From CAWJFP01 sp963842155 (GTDB lineage: Bacteria > Pseudomonadota > Alphaproteobacteria > JACZXZ01), in NCBI GenBank assembly GCA_963842155.1, contig CAWJFP010000036.1, forward strand, positions 62,001 through 126,000: DNA of 64,000 nt, written 5' to 3'. Made by a program: the position numbers and the translations under genes. Position 1 is the first letter of the stretch; each line of letters begins with the position of its first letter. Below are positions 25,660 to 34,085 of the stretch, piece after piece. The notes under the pieces were generated by a model that did no database searches, was not told the origin of the DNA, and saw only the letters and a list, made by a program, of their open reading frames with translations.

Positions 25660-26866
25660 TTGACCGGCTGCGCGACCGGCAGGCGAACGCTCGTGGCCAA
25701 GCTCCCGCTATCCCGCTTCAAGGTCGTCGATCTCACCCGCGTGCGCGCGGGCCCGACCGCCGTGCGCCAGCTTGCCGATTGGGGCGCCCAGGTCGTCAAG
25801 ATCGAGGCGGCTAAGGGCGATGGCGAGCTCGGCGGCGGGCGCGACTTCCCCGATTTCCAGAATCTTCACCGCAACAAGCGGAGCATGACGCTCGACCTCA
25901 AGCAGAAGGACGGCGTCGAGATCCTGAAGCGGCTCGTCGCCACGGCCGACGTGCTGGTGGAGAATTTTCGTCCCGACGTGAAGTTCAGGCTCGGCATCGA
26001 CTATGAGAGCCTGCGGCCGCTCAACCGGCGCCTGGTCTATGCCAGCGTCTCGGGCTTCGGCCAGGACGGGCCCTATCGCGACCGGCCCGGCTTCGACCAG
26101 ATCGCGCAAGGCATGGGCGGGCTCATGGCGATCACCGGCCTGCCGGGCCAAGGGCCGGTGCGCGCCGGCATCCCGGTGGCCGACCTCAGCGCCGGGGTCT
26201 TTTGCGCCCTCGGCATCCTCGTGGCGCTGCTCGAGCGCGAGGAGTTCGGGGGAGGGGCAATATGTCGATGCCTCGCTCCTCGCCTCCCAGATCGCGATGC
26301 TCGATTTCCAGGCGGCTCGCTGGCTCATCGGCAAGGAGGTGCCCGGCCAGGCGGGCAACAACCATCCCACGACGGTCCCGACGGAAGTCTTCGCGGCCTC
26401 CGACGGGCTCATCAATATCGCGACCGCGGGTGGCGAGATTTTCGAGCGCTTCTGCCGCGCCATCGGTGTCGAGGAGCTTGCCGCCGATCCCGCCTATGCG
26501 ACGGAGAAGGCGCGGCATGAGAACCGCGATTCGCTCAATGCCAAGATCGGGGCCATCATAAAGACCAAAAGCGCCGCCGCCTGGATCGAGCTGCTCAACC
26601 GCGCCGGCGTCGCCTGCGGGCCGATCTATCGCATGAACGAGGTCTTCGCCGATCCGCAGGTCAAGCATATCGACATGACGCGCGAGGTGCGCCACAAACG
26701 GCTGGGCCCGCTCGAGCTTGTCGGCCAGGCGGTCAATCTGAGCCGCACGCCCTGGTCGCTGCGGAGCGCCTCGCCCGATCTCGGCGAGCATACCGCGGAG
26801 CTGCTGGGCGAGCTCGGCTATGACGGAAACGCCATCGCCGATTTGCGCGAGCGCGGCGTTGTCTGA
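25660..26866 (+). CDS. CaiB/BaiF-type CoA transferase, split by a one-base frameshift
   Basis: Class III CoA transferase. The first part reads VVDLTRVRAGPTAVRQLADWGAQVVKIE, then VLVENFRPDVKFRLGIDYESL and GFGQDGPYRDRPGFDQIAQGMGG, which is intact family sequence. Around 26240-26257 the frame moves by +1 (one extra base, near a G-rich stretch), and the family sequence resumes as SGEGQYVDASLLASQIAMLDFQAARWL and runs to 26866. Start: TTG 25660 behind AAGGAGGG, or GTG 25693 without such a site. Either the gene is newly broken or the base is an error. It is followed by a crotonase gene 22 bases later. Confidence 0.85.
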
Positions 26867-26888
26867 GACCGCGCATGGGCCGGGCGGG

Positions 26889-27692
26889 ATGAGCGGGATC
26901 GCTTCCCCCACCGAGCGCATGATCGCGCAAAAGGACGGCGCCATCGGCTGGATGGTCTTCAACAATCCCAAGCGGCGCAATGCGCTGTCGCTCGACATGT
27001 GGGAGGCCATCCCCGGCATCCTGGAGCAGTTCGATCGCGATGCAGAGATCCGCGTGATCGTGCTCAAGGGGGCGGGCGACAGGGCCTTCGTCTCGGGTGC
27101 GGATATCTCGGAATTCGAGCGGCAGCGTGATTCCTTGGAGGCCATGCGAAACTACGATCGGCTCGTCGAGCGCGCCGGCGGCAGTATCGACGCCGTCTCG
27201 AAGCCGACCATCGCCATGATCCATGGCTTTTGTTTCGGCGGCGGCGCCGGCATCGCGGTTTCCTGCGATCTGCGGATCGCCGACGAGAGCGCCCGTTTCG
27301 CGGTGCCGGCGGCGCGGCTGGGCATCGGCTATCGCTGGCGCGGCGTCAAGAAGCTGGTCGATCTGGTGGGACCGGCCTTCGCCAAGGAAATTCTCCTGAC
27401 CGCGCGGGAGTTCAGCGCGGCCGAGGCGGTGGGCATGGGTCTCGTCAATCGCGTGGTGCCGGAGGCCGAGTTGGAGCCGCTGGTGCGCTCCTACTGCGCG
27501 ATGATCGCCGGCAATGCGCCGCTCACGCTCCGGGCGGCGAAAGCCGCCATCGCCGCGCTCGGCAAGCCCGCCGGCGCCGTCGATCGCGAGGCGCTCGACA
27601 AGCTGGTCGACCGTTGCTTCGCGAGCGAGGATTACGTCGAGGGTCGCCGCGCCTTCATGGAGAAGCGCAAGCCCCGTTTCAAGGGGCGCTGA
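26889..27692 (+). CDS. enoyl-CoA hydratase/isomerase family protein
   Basis: 267-aa crotonase-fold protein. The oxyanion-hole segments are DRAFVSGADISEFE (near 65) and MIHGFCFGGGAGIAVSCDLRIAD (near 105-130); KEILLTAREFSAAEAVGMGLVNRVVPE is typical of the C-terminal half. The substrate is not readable: hydratase, isomerase or another crotonase chemistry are all possible. With the CoA transferase just upstream, a short acyl-CoA route is likely. I chose ATG 26889, after the transferase stop; an ATG at 26820 overlaps it. Confidence 0.88.
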   Translation: MSGIASPTERMIAQKDGAIGWMVFNNPKRRNALSLDMWEAIPGILEQFDRDAEIRVIVLKGAGDRAFVSGADISEFERQRDSLEAMRNYDRLVERAGGSIDAVSKPTIAMIHGFCFGGGAGIAVSCDLRIADESARFAVPAARLGIGYRWRGVKKLVDLVGPAFAKEILLTAREFSAAEAVGMGLVNRVVPEAELEPLVRSYCAMIAGNAPLTLRAAKAAIAALGKPAGAVDREALDKLVDRCFASEDYVEGRRAFMEKRKPRFKGR

Positions 27693-27716
27693 GGAAGGCT
27701 CCTCACAGGGTCGGGC

Positions 27717-28598
27717 TCAGATCTGCACGAGCGCCTGATAGGTCTCCGGCCGCCGGTCACGATAGAACTGCCAGAGATTGCGCACCTCGCGCACCATGTC
27801 CCAATCCATGTCGGCGACGAGAAGCTCGTCCTTGTCCTCGCTCGCCTTGGCGATGATCTTGCCGCGCGGATTGACGAAATAGGCGGAGCCGTAGAAGCGC
27901 CCGATGTTCCACGGCGCCTCGGTGCCGATGCGGTTCACGGCGCCGATATAGCAGCCGTTCGCTACCGCCGCCGCCGGCTGCTCGAGCTCCCACAGATATT
28001 GGCTCAAGCCGGCCACGGTAGCGGAAGGATTGACGATGTACTCGGCGCCGTTCAGCGCGAGGGCGCGCCAGCCCTCGGGGAAATGCCGGTCGTAGCAGAT
28101 ATAGACGCCGAGCCCGCAATAGGCCGTTTGGAAGACCGGATAGCCGAGATTGCCGGGCTTGAAGAAGAATTTCTCGTAGAAGCCCGCCACTTGCGGAATA
28201 TGGTTCTTGCGGTATTTGCCGAGATATTTGCCGTCGGCGTCGATCACGGCGGCTACGTTGTAGTAGACGCCGGTGATGTCCTCCTCGTAGATCGGCAGCA
28301 CGATGACCATCGAATGCTTGGCCGCCAGCTCCTGCATCAGCTTGGTGGTGGGGCCGTCCGGGATATGCTCGACCGCGCCGTACCATTTGACGTCCTGGCT
28401 CGGGCAGAAATAGGGCTGGGTGCAGACCTCCTGCAGGCAGAGCACCTGCACGCGCTTGCGGCCGGCCTCCTCGATGAAGGGGAGAAGCGCCTCGATCATC
28501 TTGTCGCGGATCTGGCTGGGGGTCATCGAGGTGTCGCCCTTGAGCCCCATCTGGATGAGGCCGCCCTTCAGCATGCTCATGGTCGTCTTCTCCTTCAC
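27717..28598 (-). CDS. nitrilase superfamily amidohydrolase (beta-ureidopropionase/N-carbamoyl type)
   Basis: 293-aa C-N hydrolase with the Glu-Lys-Cys triad: glutamate in VLCLQEVCTQPYFCP (near 56), lysine in GKYRKNHIPQVAGFYEK (near 130), cysteine in VYICYDRHFPEGWRAL (near 165). The overall sequence resembles N-carbamoyl-amino-acid or beta-ureidopropionase enzymes of pyrimidine breakdown. MSML at 28580 is an alternative start. It overlaps the upstream PhyH oxygenase by four bases (ATGA), so both are translated together. The partner suggests a specialised catabolic step rather than core pyrimidine degradation. Confidence 0.87.
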   Translation of the reverse strand: MKEKTTMSMLKGGLIQMGLKGDTSMTPSQIRDKMIEALLPFIEEAGRKRVQVLCLQEVCTQPYFCPSQDVKWYGAVEHIPDGPTTKLMQELAAKHSMVIVLPIYEEDITGVYYNVAAVIDADGKYLGKYRKNHIPQVAGFYEKFFFKPGNLGYPVFQTAYCGLGVYICYDRHFPEGWRALALNGAEYIVNPSATVAGLSQYLWELEQPAAAVANGCYIGAVNRIGTEAPWNIGRFYGSAYFVNPRGKIIAKASEDKDELLVADMDWDMVREVRNLWQFYRDRRPETYQALVQI

Positions 28599-29401
28599 TC
28601 CGCCGCGTGACGGCCGCGCCGCGCATAGTCGATCAGGCAGTCGTCCGGCAGCAGCTCGATCGGCGTGAAATCATGATTGGCGATCCAAGTCGGCCGCTTG
28701 AAGCGCCGGATCGCATTGTCGCAGCGGTTGAGGGAGAGATAGAGGATCCAACGCGGCCAAGGGGTCAGATTCGAGCCCGAGGCATGAACGAGATTGCCGT
28801 GGAAGAGGAGGACCGAGCCCGCGGCTCCTTTGGGTGCGACGATGCCTCCTGCCTCGACGAGCCGGGTGATCGTAGCGTTGTCCGTCGTCCAAAGCGGGTA
28901 GCTCGTGGTGGTGACGTCGTGCGACGCGCCGAGCCGGCCCTGGCGATGGCTCTTGGGGATGAACATCAAGGGCCCGTTGAACTCGTTCGCCTCGGCGAGG
29001 AAGAGGGCGAAGTTCATGGCGCGCGGCGCCGGCATCTCGTCGTCGTGGTACCAGGTGGCGTAATCCTGATGCCATTGCCACACCTCGCCCTCGAAGGCGG
29101 CCTTCGCGTTGATCTTGAACTGGTGCATATAGAGCTTGTCCGAGCCGAGCAGCTGCATCGCGGGCTCGATCAGGCGGGGATGGCGCGCGACCATCGCATA
29201 GACGGGGTTCCAAATCTGCAGATAGAAGGCGCTGCGGGGCGCGCCCGAGGCCTTCTCGAGAACGACCTCCTCGCGTTTCTGGCCGAAGATCGCCGGCATC
29301 TCGCCGGTCAAGAGCGCCACTTCCTCGGGCGAGAAGAGGTCGGGCAACAGGAGATAGCCTTGCTCCTCGAATTCGGCGATCTGCGACGGGTCGAGCTTCA
29401 T
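28595..29401 (-). CDS. phytanoyl-CoA dioxygenase (PhyH) family oxygenase
   Basis: 268-aa Fe(II)/2-oxoglutarate oxygenase. The iron ligands are the HxD of VWQWHQDYATWYHDD (near 110) and the distal histidine in GSVLLFHGNLVHASGSN (near 205); the arginine in PRWILYLSLNR likely binds 2-oxoglutarate. Start ATG 29401 opens MKLDPSQIAEFEEQGYLLLPDLF, the usual N-terminal helix of the family; longer frames reach into the promoter region. The substrate is unknown. It is coupled to a nitrilase-family hydrolase. Confidence 0.88.
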   Translation of the reverse strand: MKLDPSQIAEFEEQGYLLLPDLFSPEEVALLTGEMPAIFGQKREEVVLEKASGAPRSAFYLQIWNPVYAMVARHPRLIEPAMQLLGSDKLYMHQFKINAKAAFEGEVWQWHQDYATWYHDDEMPAPRAMNFALFLAEANEFNGPLMFIPKSHRQGRLGASHDVTTTSYPLWTTDNATITRLVEAGGIVAPKGAAGSVLLFHGNLVHASGSNLTPWPRWILYLSLNRCDNAIRRFKRPTWIANHDFTPIELLPDDCLIDYARRGRHAAE

Positions 29402-29499
29402 CGTCCGCTCCCGCTCTATCGATGGTCCGCTCCGGCGCGCTATGTTACCCGCGCGAGGGCCATTTGGCCACGGTTCGGGCAGGTGCTGTATCAAGGGCG

Positions 29500-30171
29500 G
29501 TGAGCAGCGTGAGCGACGTCGTCAACGCCTTTCTGCTTGTCTTCGCGGGACTCTTTCCCATCGTCAATCCGCTGGGATCGGCGCCGATCTTCCTGATCGT
29601 CACGCGGAGCTGCACGCGCGAGGAGCGCAACAGCCTCGCCTGGCGGGTCACGGTCAACAGTTTTTTCCTGCTCTTGGGCTCGCTCGTCATCGGGCCGGCG
29701 ATTCTCGAGTTTTTCGGCATTACGCTCCCCGTGGTGCGGATCGCCGGCGGCCTGGTGCTTACCGCCATGGGCTGGAAGCTCTTGAGCGGCTCCGAAACCC
29801 TGCTCGATCAACCCAGCGCCGATACGGCGCGCGAGAGGGTGACGCCGCAGGACAGCTTCTACCCGCTCACCATGCCATTGACCGTGGGGCCCGGCTCCAT
29901 TTCCGTGGCCATCGCGCTCGGCAGCCAGCGACCACGACTTCCGATCAGCGTCGGCCATATGGCGCTGCTTGCCGGCGGGGCCGCTGCCGGCCTCATCGCC
30001 ATCATCGCGACGGTCTTCGTCTCCTACCGCTTCGCCGCCAACGTCGCGCGGGTCTTGGGCGAGGGCGGCATCAACGTCATGGTCCGCCTTTCGGCCTTCA
30101 TTCTCATGTGCATCGGCATCGAAATCCTGTGGGACGGCTACCAGGCTCTGACCGCCCCTATCGCCCATTGA
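29500..30171 (+). CDS. MarC family inner membrane protein
   Basis: 223 aa with six hydrophobic helices. The opening VVNAFLLVFAGLFPIVNPLGSAPIFLIVT and later LPVVRIAGGLVLTAMGWKLL and FYPLTMPLTVGPGSISVAIALG are MarC signatures. Despite its name, MarC has no proven role in multidrug resistance. The likely start is GTG 29500; GTG 29509 is another option. Confidence 0.9.
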   Translation: MSSVSDVVNAFLLVFAGLFPIVNPLGSAPIFLIVTRSCTREERNSLAWRVTVNSFFLLLGSLVIGPAILEFFGITLPVVRIAGGLVLTAMGWKLLSGSETLLDQPSADTARERVTPQDSFYPLTMPLTVGPGSISVAIALGSQRPRLPISVGHMALLAGGAAAGLIAIIATVFVSYRFAANVARVLGEGGINVMVRLSAFILMCIGIEILWDGYQALTAPIAH

Positions 30172-30216
30172 GCGGCGCGCGAGCCATTCGACGAGCGCAG
30201 CGAACGGAGGAGCGGA

Positions 30217-30585
30217 ATGACGAGCAGCTATGAGCGCGGGCTCGAGACGCGCAAGGCGGTGATGGGGACCGAGCATGTCGAGAAATCGCTTGGACAGGCC
30301 GACGATTTCACGCGGCCCATGCAGGAGCTGGTGACGGAATATTGCTGGGACCGCGTTTGGAACCGTCCCGGCCTGCCGCGCAAGACGCGCAGCCTGATCA
30401 ATATCGCCATGCTCTCCGCGCTCAACCGGCCGCATGAGCTGGGGCTGCATGTGCGAGGCGCGATCCGCAACGGCTGCAGCCGCGAGGAGATCCGCGAGGT
30501 CCTGCTTCAGGTGGCCGTCTATTGCGGCGTGCCGGCGGCGATGGAGGGTTTCCGCGTCGCGCGCGAGAACCTTCGGGCGGATTGA
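30217..30585 (+). CDS. carboxymuconolactone decarboxylase family protein
   Basis: 122-aa all-helical AhpD/PcaC-like protein. RKAVMGTEHVEKSL, EYCWDRVWNRPGLPRKTRSLINIAMLSAL and HELGLHVRGAIRNGCSREEIREVLLQVAVYCGVPAAMEGF match 4-carboxymuconolactone decarboxylase. The AhpD-type CxxC is absent, which favours the PcaC-like branch. No other protocatechuate genes are nearby, so the pathway is not shown. Confidence 0.88.
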   Translation: MTSSYERGLETRKAVMGTEHVEKSLGQADDFTRPMQELVTEYCWDRVWNRPGLPRKTRSLINIAMLSALNRPHELGLHVRGAIRNGCSREEIREVLLQVAVYCGVPAAMEGFRVARENLRAD

Positions 30586-30639
30586 CGGATCTCGGGCGGG
30601 CGTAGCGTTTCGCTCCCGAAGCGGCTAGGGTCGAGGCCC

Positions 30640-31200
30640 ATGGGAGCCGAGAGAATATCGCGCCCGTCCCGCCAGGCTCGGGCCGGCGCAGCGTCGGGGC
30701 TTCGGCTGGTACGCGGCACCAGAGCGAAGGAGAATCGCGCGCCCTTGCCGGCGACCGCTGCAAGCCGGCGCGGAAAGGCGCTCGATTTCGGCTTTCTCGA
30801 AGATCTGCTGGGATACAATCTGCGGCGGGCTCAGCTCGCCGCCTTCGCCGATTTCACCGAGAAGATGGCCGCCTTCGACATCACCACGGGCCAGCTCGGC
30901 GCGCTCGGGCTGGTGCAATCGAACCCCGGCGTTACCCAGACGGTGCTGGGTGAGGCGCTGGGGATCAAGCGGGCAAGCGTGGTCCCGCTGCTCGACAGGC
31001 TCGAGCGCCGCGGCCTCCTGGTGCGGAAAACGCCGCGCAACGACCGGCGCTCGAACGCGCTTTTTCTTACCGCCGCGGGCGAGAGGCTGCTCGCGGAGAT
31101 GCAGCCGCGCTTGGCGGAGCATGAGCGATGCATCGCGGTCGATTTCTCGGCCGAGGAGATACGCGCGTTGCAAGCGATGCTTCAACGCCTCCGTCGCTGA
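30640..31200 (+). CDS. MarR family transcriptional regulator
   Basis: 186 aa. The first about 45 residues are basic and alanine-rich, then a winged helix-turn-helix domain: DITTGQLGALGLVQSNPGVTQTVLGEALGIKRASVVPLLDRLERRGLLVRKTPRNDRRSNALFLTAAG, with the DxRxxxLxLT wing. Targets are unknown; an upstream CMD gene is 55 bases away on the same strand and could be regulated. The N-terminal extension is unusual for MarR and may mean that the true start is further in, but no good later start codon exists. Confidence 0.87.
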   Translation: MGAERISRPSRQARAGAASGLRLVRGTRAKENRAPLPATAASRRGKALDFGFLEDLLGYNLRRAQLAAFADFTEKMAAFDITTGQLGALGLVQSNPGVTQTVLGEALGIKRASVVPLLDRLERRGLLVRKTPRNDRRSNALFLTAAGERLLAEMQPRLAEHERCIAVDFSAEEIRALQAMLQRLRR

Positions 31201-31245
31201 GTCCCCGCTGCGGGCTCTCGCCGCCGCCGTTCATCTCGAGGACGC

Positions 31246-31974
31246 ATGCAGGCTGAAGAGAAGCCGGTTCTGAGCATGGAGCCCGGGCCTGTGCCGCGCA
31301 GAGGCAAGGGGCTGCTCCAATGGCTGGTTCTTCTACCCCTTGTCTTGCTCGGCTTGTGGCTCGCTCTTACCTTGCTTTATCGCTGGGTTCAGCCGCCGGT
31401 CACGCCGCTCATGCTGTTGCGGCTGGTGGAGGGGGCCGGGATCGACCATCGACCCGTGCCGCTCGACCATATCGCGACGGCCTTGCAAAAGGCGGTGATC
31501 GCGTCGGAGGATAATCGCTTCTGCCAGCATCATGGCATCGACTGGCAGGCCGTCGATTCCGCCATCGACGAGCATACGGAAGGACGGCAGCTGCGCGGTG
31601 CCAGCACCATCACCATGCAGACCGCGCGCAACCTCTTTCTTTGGCCGGGCGGCGGCTACGTCCGCAAGGGCTTCGAGGCGGCGCTCGCGCTCGCGATCGA
31701 CGCGCTTTGGCCGAAGCGCCGTATCATGTCGGTCTATCTCAACGCGATCGAATGGGGCAGCGGCGTCTATGGAGCGGAGGCCGCCGCCGCGCTCTATTTC
31801 AAGACCAGCGCGGCCCGGCTCACCCGGCAGGAGGCGGCGCTGCTCGCAGCGGTGCTGCCGAACCCGCGGCGCTGGTCGCCGGCGCGCCCGACGCCCTACA
31901 TCACCGAGCGCGCCAGCCTGATCGAGCAGCATATGGACGCGCTGGAGGGAGCCTTCTTCGACTGCCTGCGCTGA
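31246..31974 (+). CDS. mtgA: monofunctional biosynthetic peptidoglycan transglycosylase
   Basis: 242-aa inner-membrane glycosyltransferase of family 51 that polymerises lipid II. One N-terminal helix (WLVLLPLVLLGLWLALTLLYRW), then the catalytic EDNRFCQHHGIDWQAV with the glutamate, GASTITMQTARNLFLWPG, KRRIMSVYLNAIEWGSGVYGAEAAA and LTRQEAALLAAVLPNP. All GT51 motifs are there and no transpeptidase domain follows. ATG 31276 is a possible second start. Confidence 0.95.
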   Translation: MQAEEKPVLSMEPGPVPRRGKGLLQWLVLLPLVLLGLWLALTLLYRWVQPPVTPLMLLRLVEGAGIDHRPVPLDHIATALQKAVIASEDNRFCQHHGIDWQAVDSAIDEHTEGRQLRGASTITMQTARNLFLWPGGGYVRKGFEAALALAIDALWPKRRIMSVYLNAIEWGSGVYGAEAAAALYFKTSAARLTRQEAALLAAVLPNPRRWSPARPTPYITERASLIEQHMDALEGAFFDCLR

Positions 31975-31988
31975 GCCCCCGGCTGTCT

Positions 31989-32408
31989 CTAGCGCCTGTC
32001 GATGCTGAACGGCCCCGGCCCCTGCACGAAGAGGATCAGCAGACCGCCGATGATGACGAGATTCTTCACAAAGTGGACCTGCTGGGTCATATGCATCGTC
32101 GGATCGGTCGCGTTCCAGAATTGATGGCCAATGGCGGTCGCGACGATCGTGAATCCCGCCAGCAGCAGCGCTCCCCACCTTGCCTTGAAGCCGAGCAGGA
32201 TCGAGAGTCCGCCCACCAACTCGACGACGCCGACGAGGAAGGCGAGGATCGGCGAGCTGGGCCCGCCGAGCGAGCCGACATAGCCGGCGAATCCCGCCGG
32301 ATTGGTGAGCTTGCCGACGCAAGCGGAGAGGAAAAGCGCGGCGATGAGGATACGGGCGACGAGAATGATGATGCTCTCCTGGCTTGACGCGGTATTTTCG
32401 GTGGACAT
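31989..32408 (-). CDS. DoxX family membrane protein
   Basis: 139-aa four-helix membrane protein. RILIAALFLSACVGKLTNPAGFAGYVGSLG, VGVVELVGGLSILLGFKARWGALLLAGFTIVATAIGHQFW and FVKNLVIIGGLLIL are the DoxX/YphA pattern. Relatives are linked with quinone or thiosulfate redox complexes, but most are uncharacterised. ATG 32408 starts MSTENTASSQES; upstream in-frame residues do not look coding. Confidence 0.88.
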   Translation of the reverse strand: MSTENTASSQESIIILVARILIAALFLSACVGKLTNPAGFAGYVGSLGGPSSPILAFLVGVVELVGGLSILLGFKARWGALLLAGFTIVATAIGHQFWNATDPTMHMTQQVHFVKNLVIIGGLLILFVQGPGPFSIDRR

Positions 32409-32666
32409 GGACGACCCCTTAGGAATGTTGTGATTTTCGGTCCTGCGCCGGTCCGATGGGAAGCGCTCGGCATGGTGCAATGGACTGGCCGGAAAGCAAC
32501 TATGGATCGCCGCCGGCAAAGGTCAAGGAACGGGCATGAAAATGCCGAGGAAGAGTCGTTCACGCCGCGCGACGGCCGCCGGCGGCGCCTCAAAGATATT
32601 TTAATCACCCTATGACTTAGGTTATTCTTGTGGCAGGCGAAGGGGCGAGGTCGGGGGGCGACTAGC

Positions 32667-33193
32667 GTGACTGTGGGATTGCGGGGAGCGGCCGTCCTGG
32701 CCGCGTTTTTCCTGATCGGCTTTGCGGCCTCCGGCCAGGCCGACTATTCGGGCGGATCGAGTCGGGCATCAAGGCCGACATGATCCTGGTGATCAAGCAT
32801 GAGCATGTGCTTTACCTCCTGCGTGACGGCCAGGTGATCAAGGCCTTCCCCGTCATGCTCGGCCATGTGCCGCAAGGCACCAAGATGCGCCAGGGCGACG
32901 GCCGCACGCCCGAGGGCTTCTATTGGATCGATCGCCGGAACGCGGACAGCGCCTTCCACCTGGCGCTCCATATCTCCTATCCCGACATGGAGGACGTGGC
33001 CCGCGCGCGCCAGCTCGGCGTCGTGCCGGGCGGCAATGTCATGATCCACGGGCTGCCGAACGGCTACATCCTCACCAGCACCCGCGAGCTTCGCAAGGAC
33101 TGGACCGACGGTTGCATCGCGGTGACCAACGGAGCCATCGAGGAAATCTGGCAATCCGTCGACGACGGCACGCCGATCGAGATCAAGCCCTGA
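32667..33193 (+). CDS. periplasmic L,D-transpeptidase (YkuD), signal peptide split off by a frameshift
   Basis: Residues from about 32770 onward encode an intact YkuD domain: ILVIKHEHVLYLLRDGQVIKAFPVMLG, then HGLPNGYILTSTRELRKDWTDGCIAVTNGAIEEIW with the catalytic DGC. A secretion signal is in a different frame: GTG 32667 opens TVGLRGAAVLAAFFLIGFAASGQADYS. A single missing base at about 32746-32756 joins the two as GQADYSG-RIESGIKADM. The domain alone would be cytoplasmic (137 aa from ATG 32780), so the corrected gene makes more sense. The enzyme makes or edits 3-3 cross-links or anchors proteins in peptidoglycan. Confidence 0.8.
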
Positions 33194-33206
33194 CGCGACG
33201 GACCGA

Positions 33207-33671
33207 TCAGCGCGAATAAGTGCCGATCAGCTGCGCCGCGCCGAGCAGGAAGGGCTTTACCGCGTTCTCCACGTCGACGCACCTGACCGACTCCGGCAGC
33301 GCGAGCGACGGTACGCTCAACGCCAGAAGCCGGAAGCGGTAATGATGCGTTCCATGGCCGCGCGGAGGGCAGGGGCCGCCATAGCCGGGCTTGCCGAAAT
33401 CGTTGATCGCCTGCCGGCTCGCCACCAGCCGGCCGGTCGCCGGGTAGGCCTCGTCGAGATGGCTGACGGCGGTGGGAAGATTGAACAGCGCCCAATGATG
33501 CCAGACGCCGACCGGGGCATCCGGGTCGTCGCACAGCAGGACGAAGCTGCGCGTGCCCGCCGGCGCGCCGGCCCAGGCCAGGGGCGGGGAAATATCCGCC
33601 CCCTCGCAGCTATATTTCGGAGGAATGCGGCCTCCGGCCTTGAAGGCCGGGCTCGACAGCCGGAACGCCAT
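33207..33671 (-). CDS. YbhB/YbcL family PEBP-like protein
   Basis: 154-aa phosphatidylethanolamine-binding-protein fold. The ligand pocket motifs are FVLLCDDPDAPVGVWHHWALFNLP and PGYGGPCPPRGHGTHHYRFRLLAL, with the expected D-P-D and H residues. No signal peptide is seen, so a cytoplasmic location is likely. The ligand is unknown. It converges on the L,D-transpeptidase gene with 13 bases between stops. Confidence 0.9.
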   Translation of the reverse strand: MAFRLSSPAFKAGGRIPPKYSCEGADISPPLAWAGAPAGTRSFVLLCDDPDAPVGVWHHWALFNLPTAVSHLDEAYPATGRLVASRQAINDFGKPGYGGPCPPRGHGTHHYRFRLLALSVPSLALPESVRCVDVENAVKPFLLGAAQLIGTYSR

Positions 33672-33848
33672 CTTGCCCTCCCTGGACCGGGCCGCGCCGT
33701 CTTCTGGGGGATGCCAAGGGGACGGCGTCGGTCCCTATGGCGGACGGCCAGAGGCAGCCTGGTTTCTGCCCTAGGCTAGGAGCCGGCGGGAGCGGGGGTC
33801 AAGGACGCCGTGGGAACCAGGCAAACGCGGTGGGGGCCGGAGAAGCGC

Positions 33849-34085
33849 TCAGCCGCGGCTGGGCCTGCGCTTCCTGACCTCGACCGTGACGCTTTTCTCG
33901 CGCCCGCCCGTCAGGCTTTGGCTGATCCTGCCGCTGCCGGCAGGCTGGCTCGCGCCATTGAGACGGGTCCAGTCGAGTCGCAAGCGGTGATCGGCGGGAT
34001 CCGAGTCGCCCTCGGGCGCGCGAACAGCCTCGCCCTCCGGCCGGTTCACGCGATCCTGAGGCGCTATGGCGGGGCGGTCGCTCAT
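33849..34085 (-). CDS. 78-aa protein with an IF-2 N-terminal-like motif, coupled to rpoH
   Basis: The ATG at 34083-34085 overlaps the rpoH stop as ATGA, strong evidence for translation after rpoH. The first half is polar and disordered-looking (RPAIAPQDRVNRPEGEAV). The second half, GSGRISQSLTGGREKSVTVEVRKRR, resembles the repeated segment near the N-terminus of bacterial IF-2 (QVRQSFSHGRSK.V.VEVKKKR). I do not know a named family for a free-standing version. It could bind ribosomes or simply be a basic peptide of another fold; the function is unknown. Confidence 0.6.
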   Translation of the reverse strand: MSDRPAIAPQDRVNRPEGEAVRAPEGDSDPADHRLRLDWTRLNGASQPAGSGRISQSLTGGREKSVTVEVRKRRPSRG

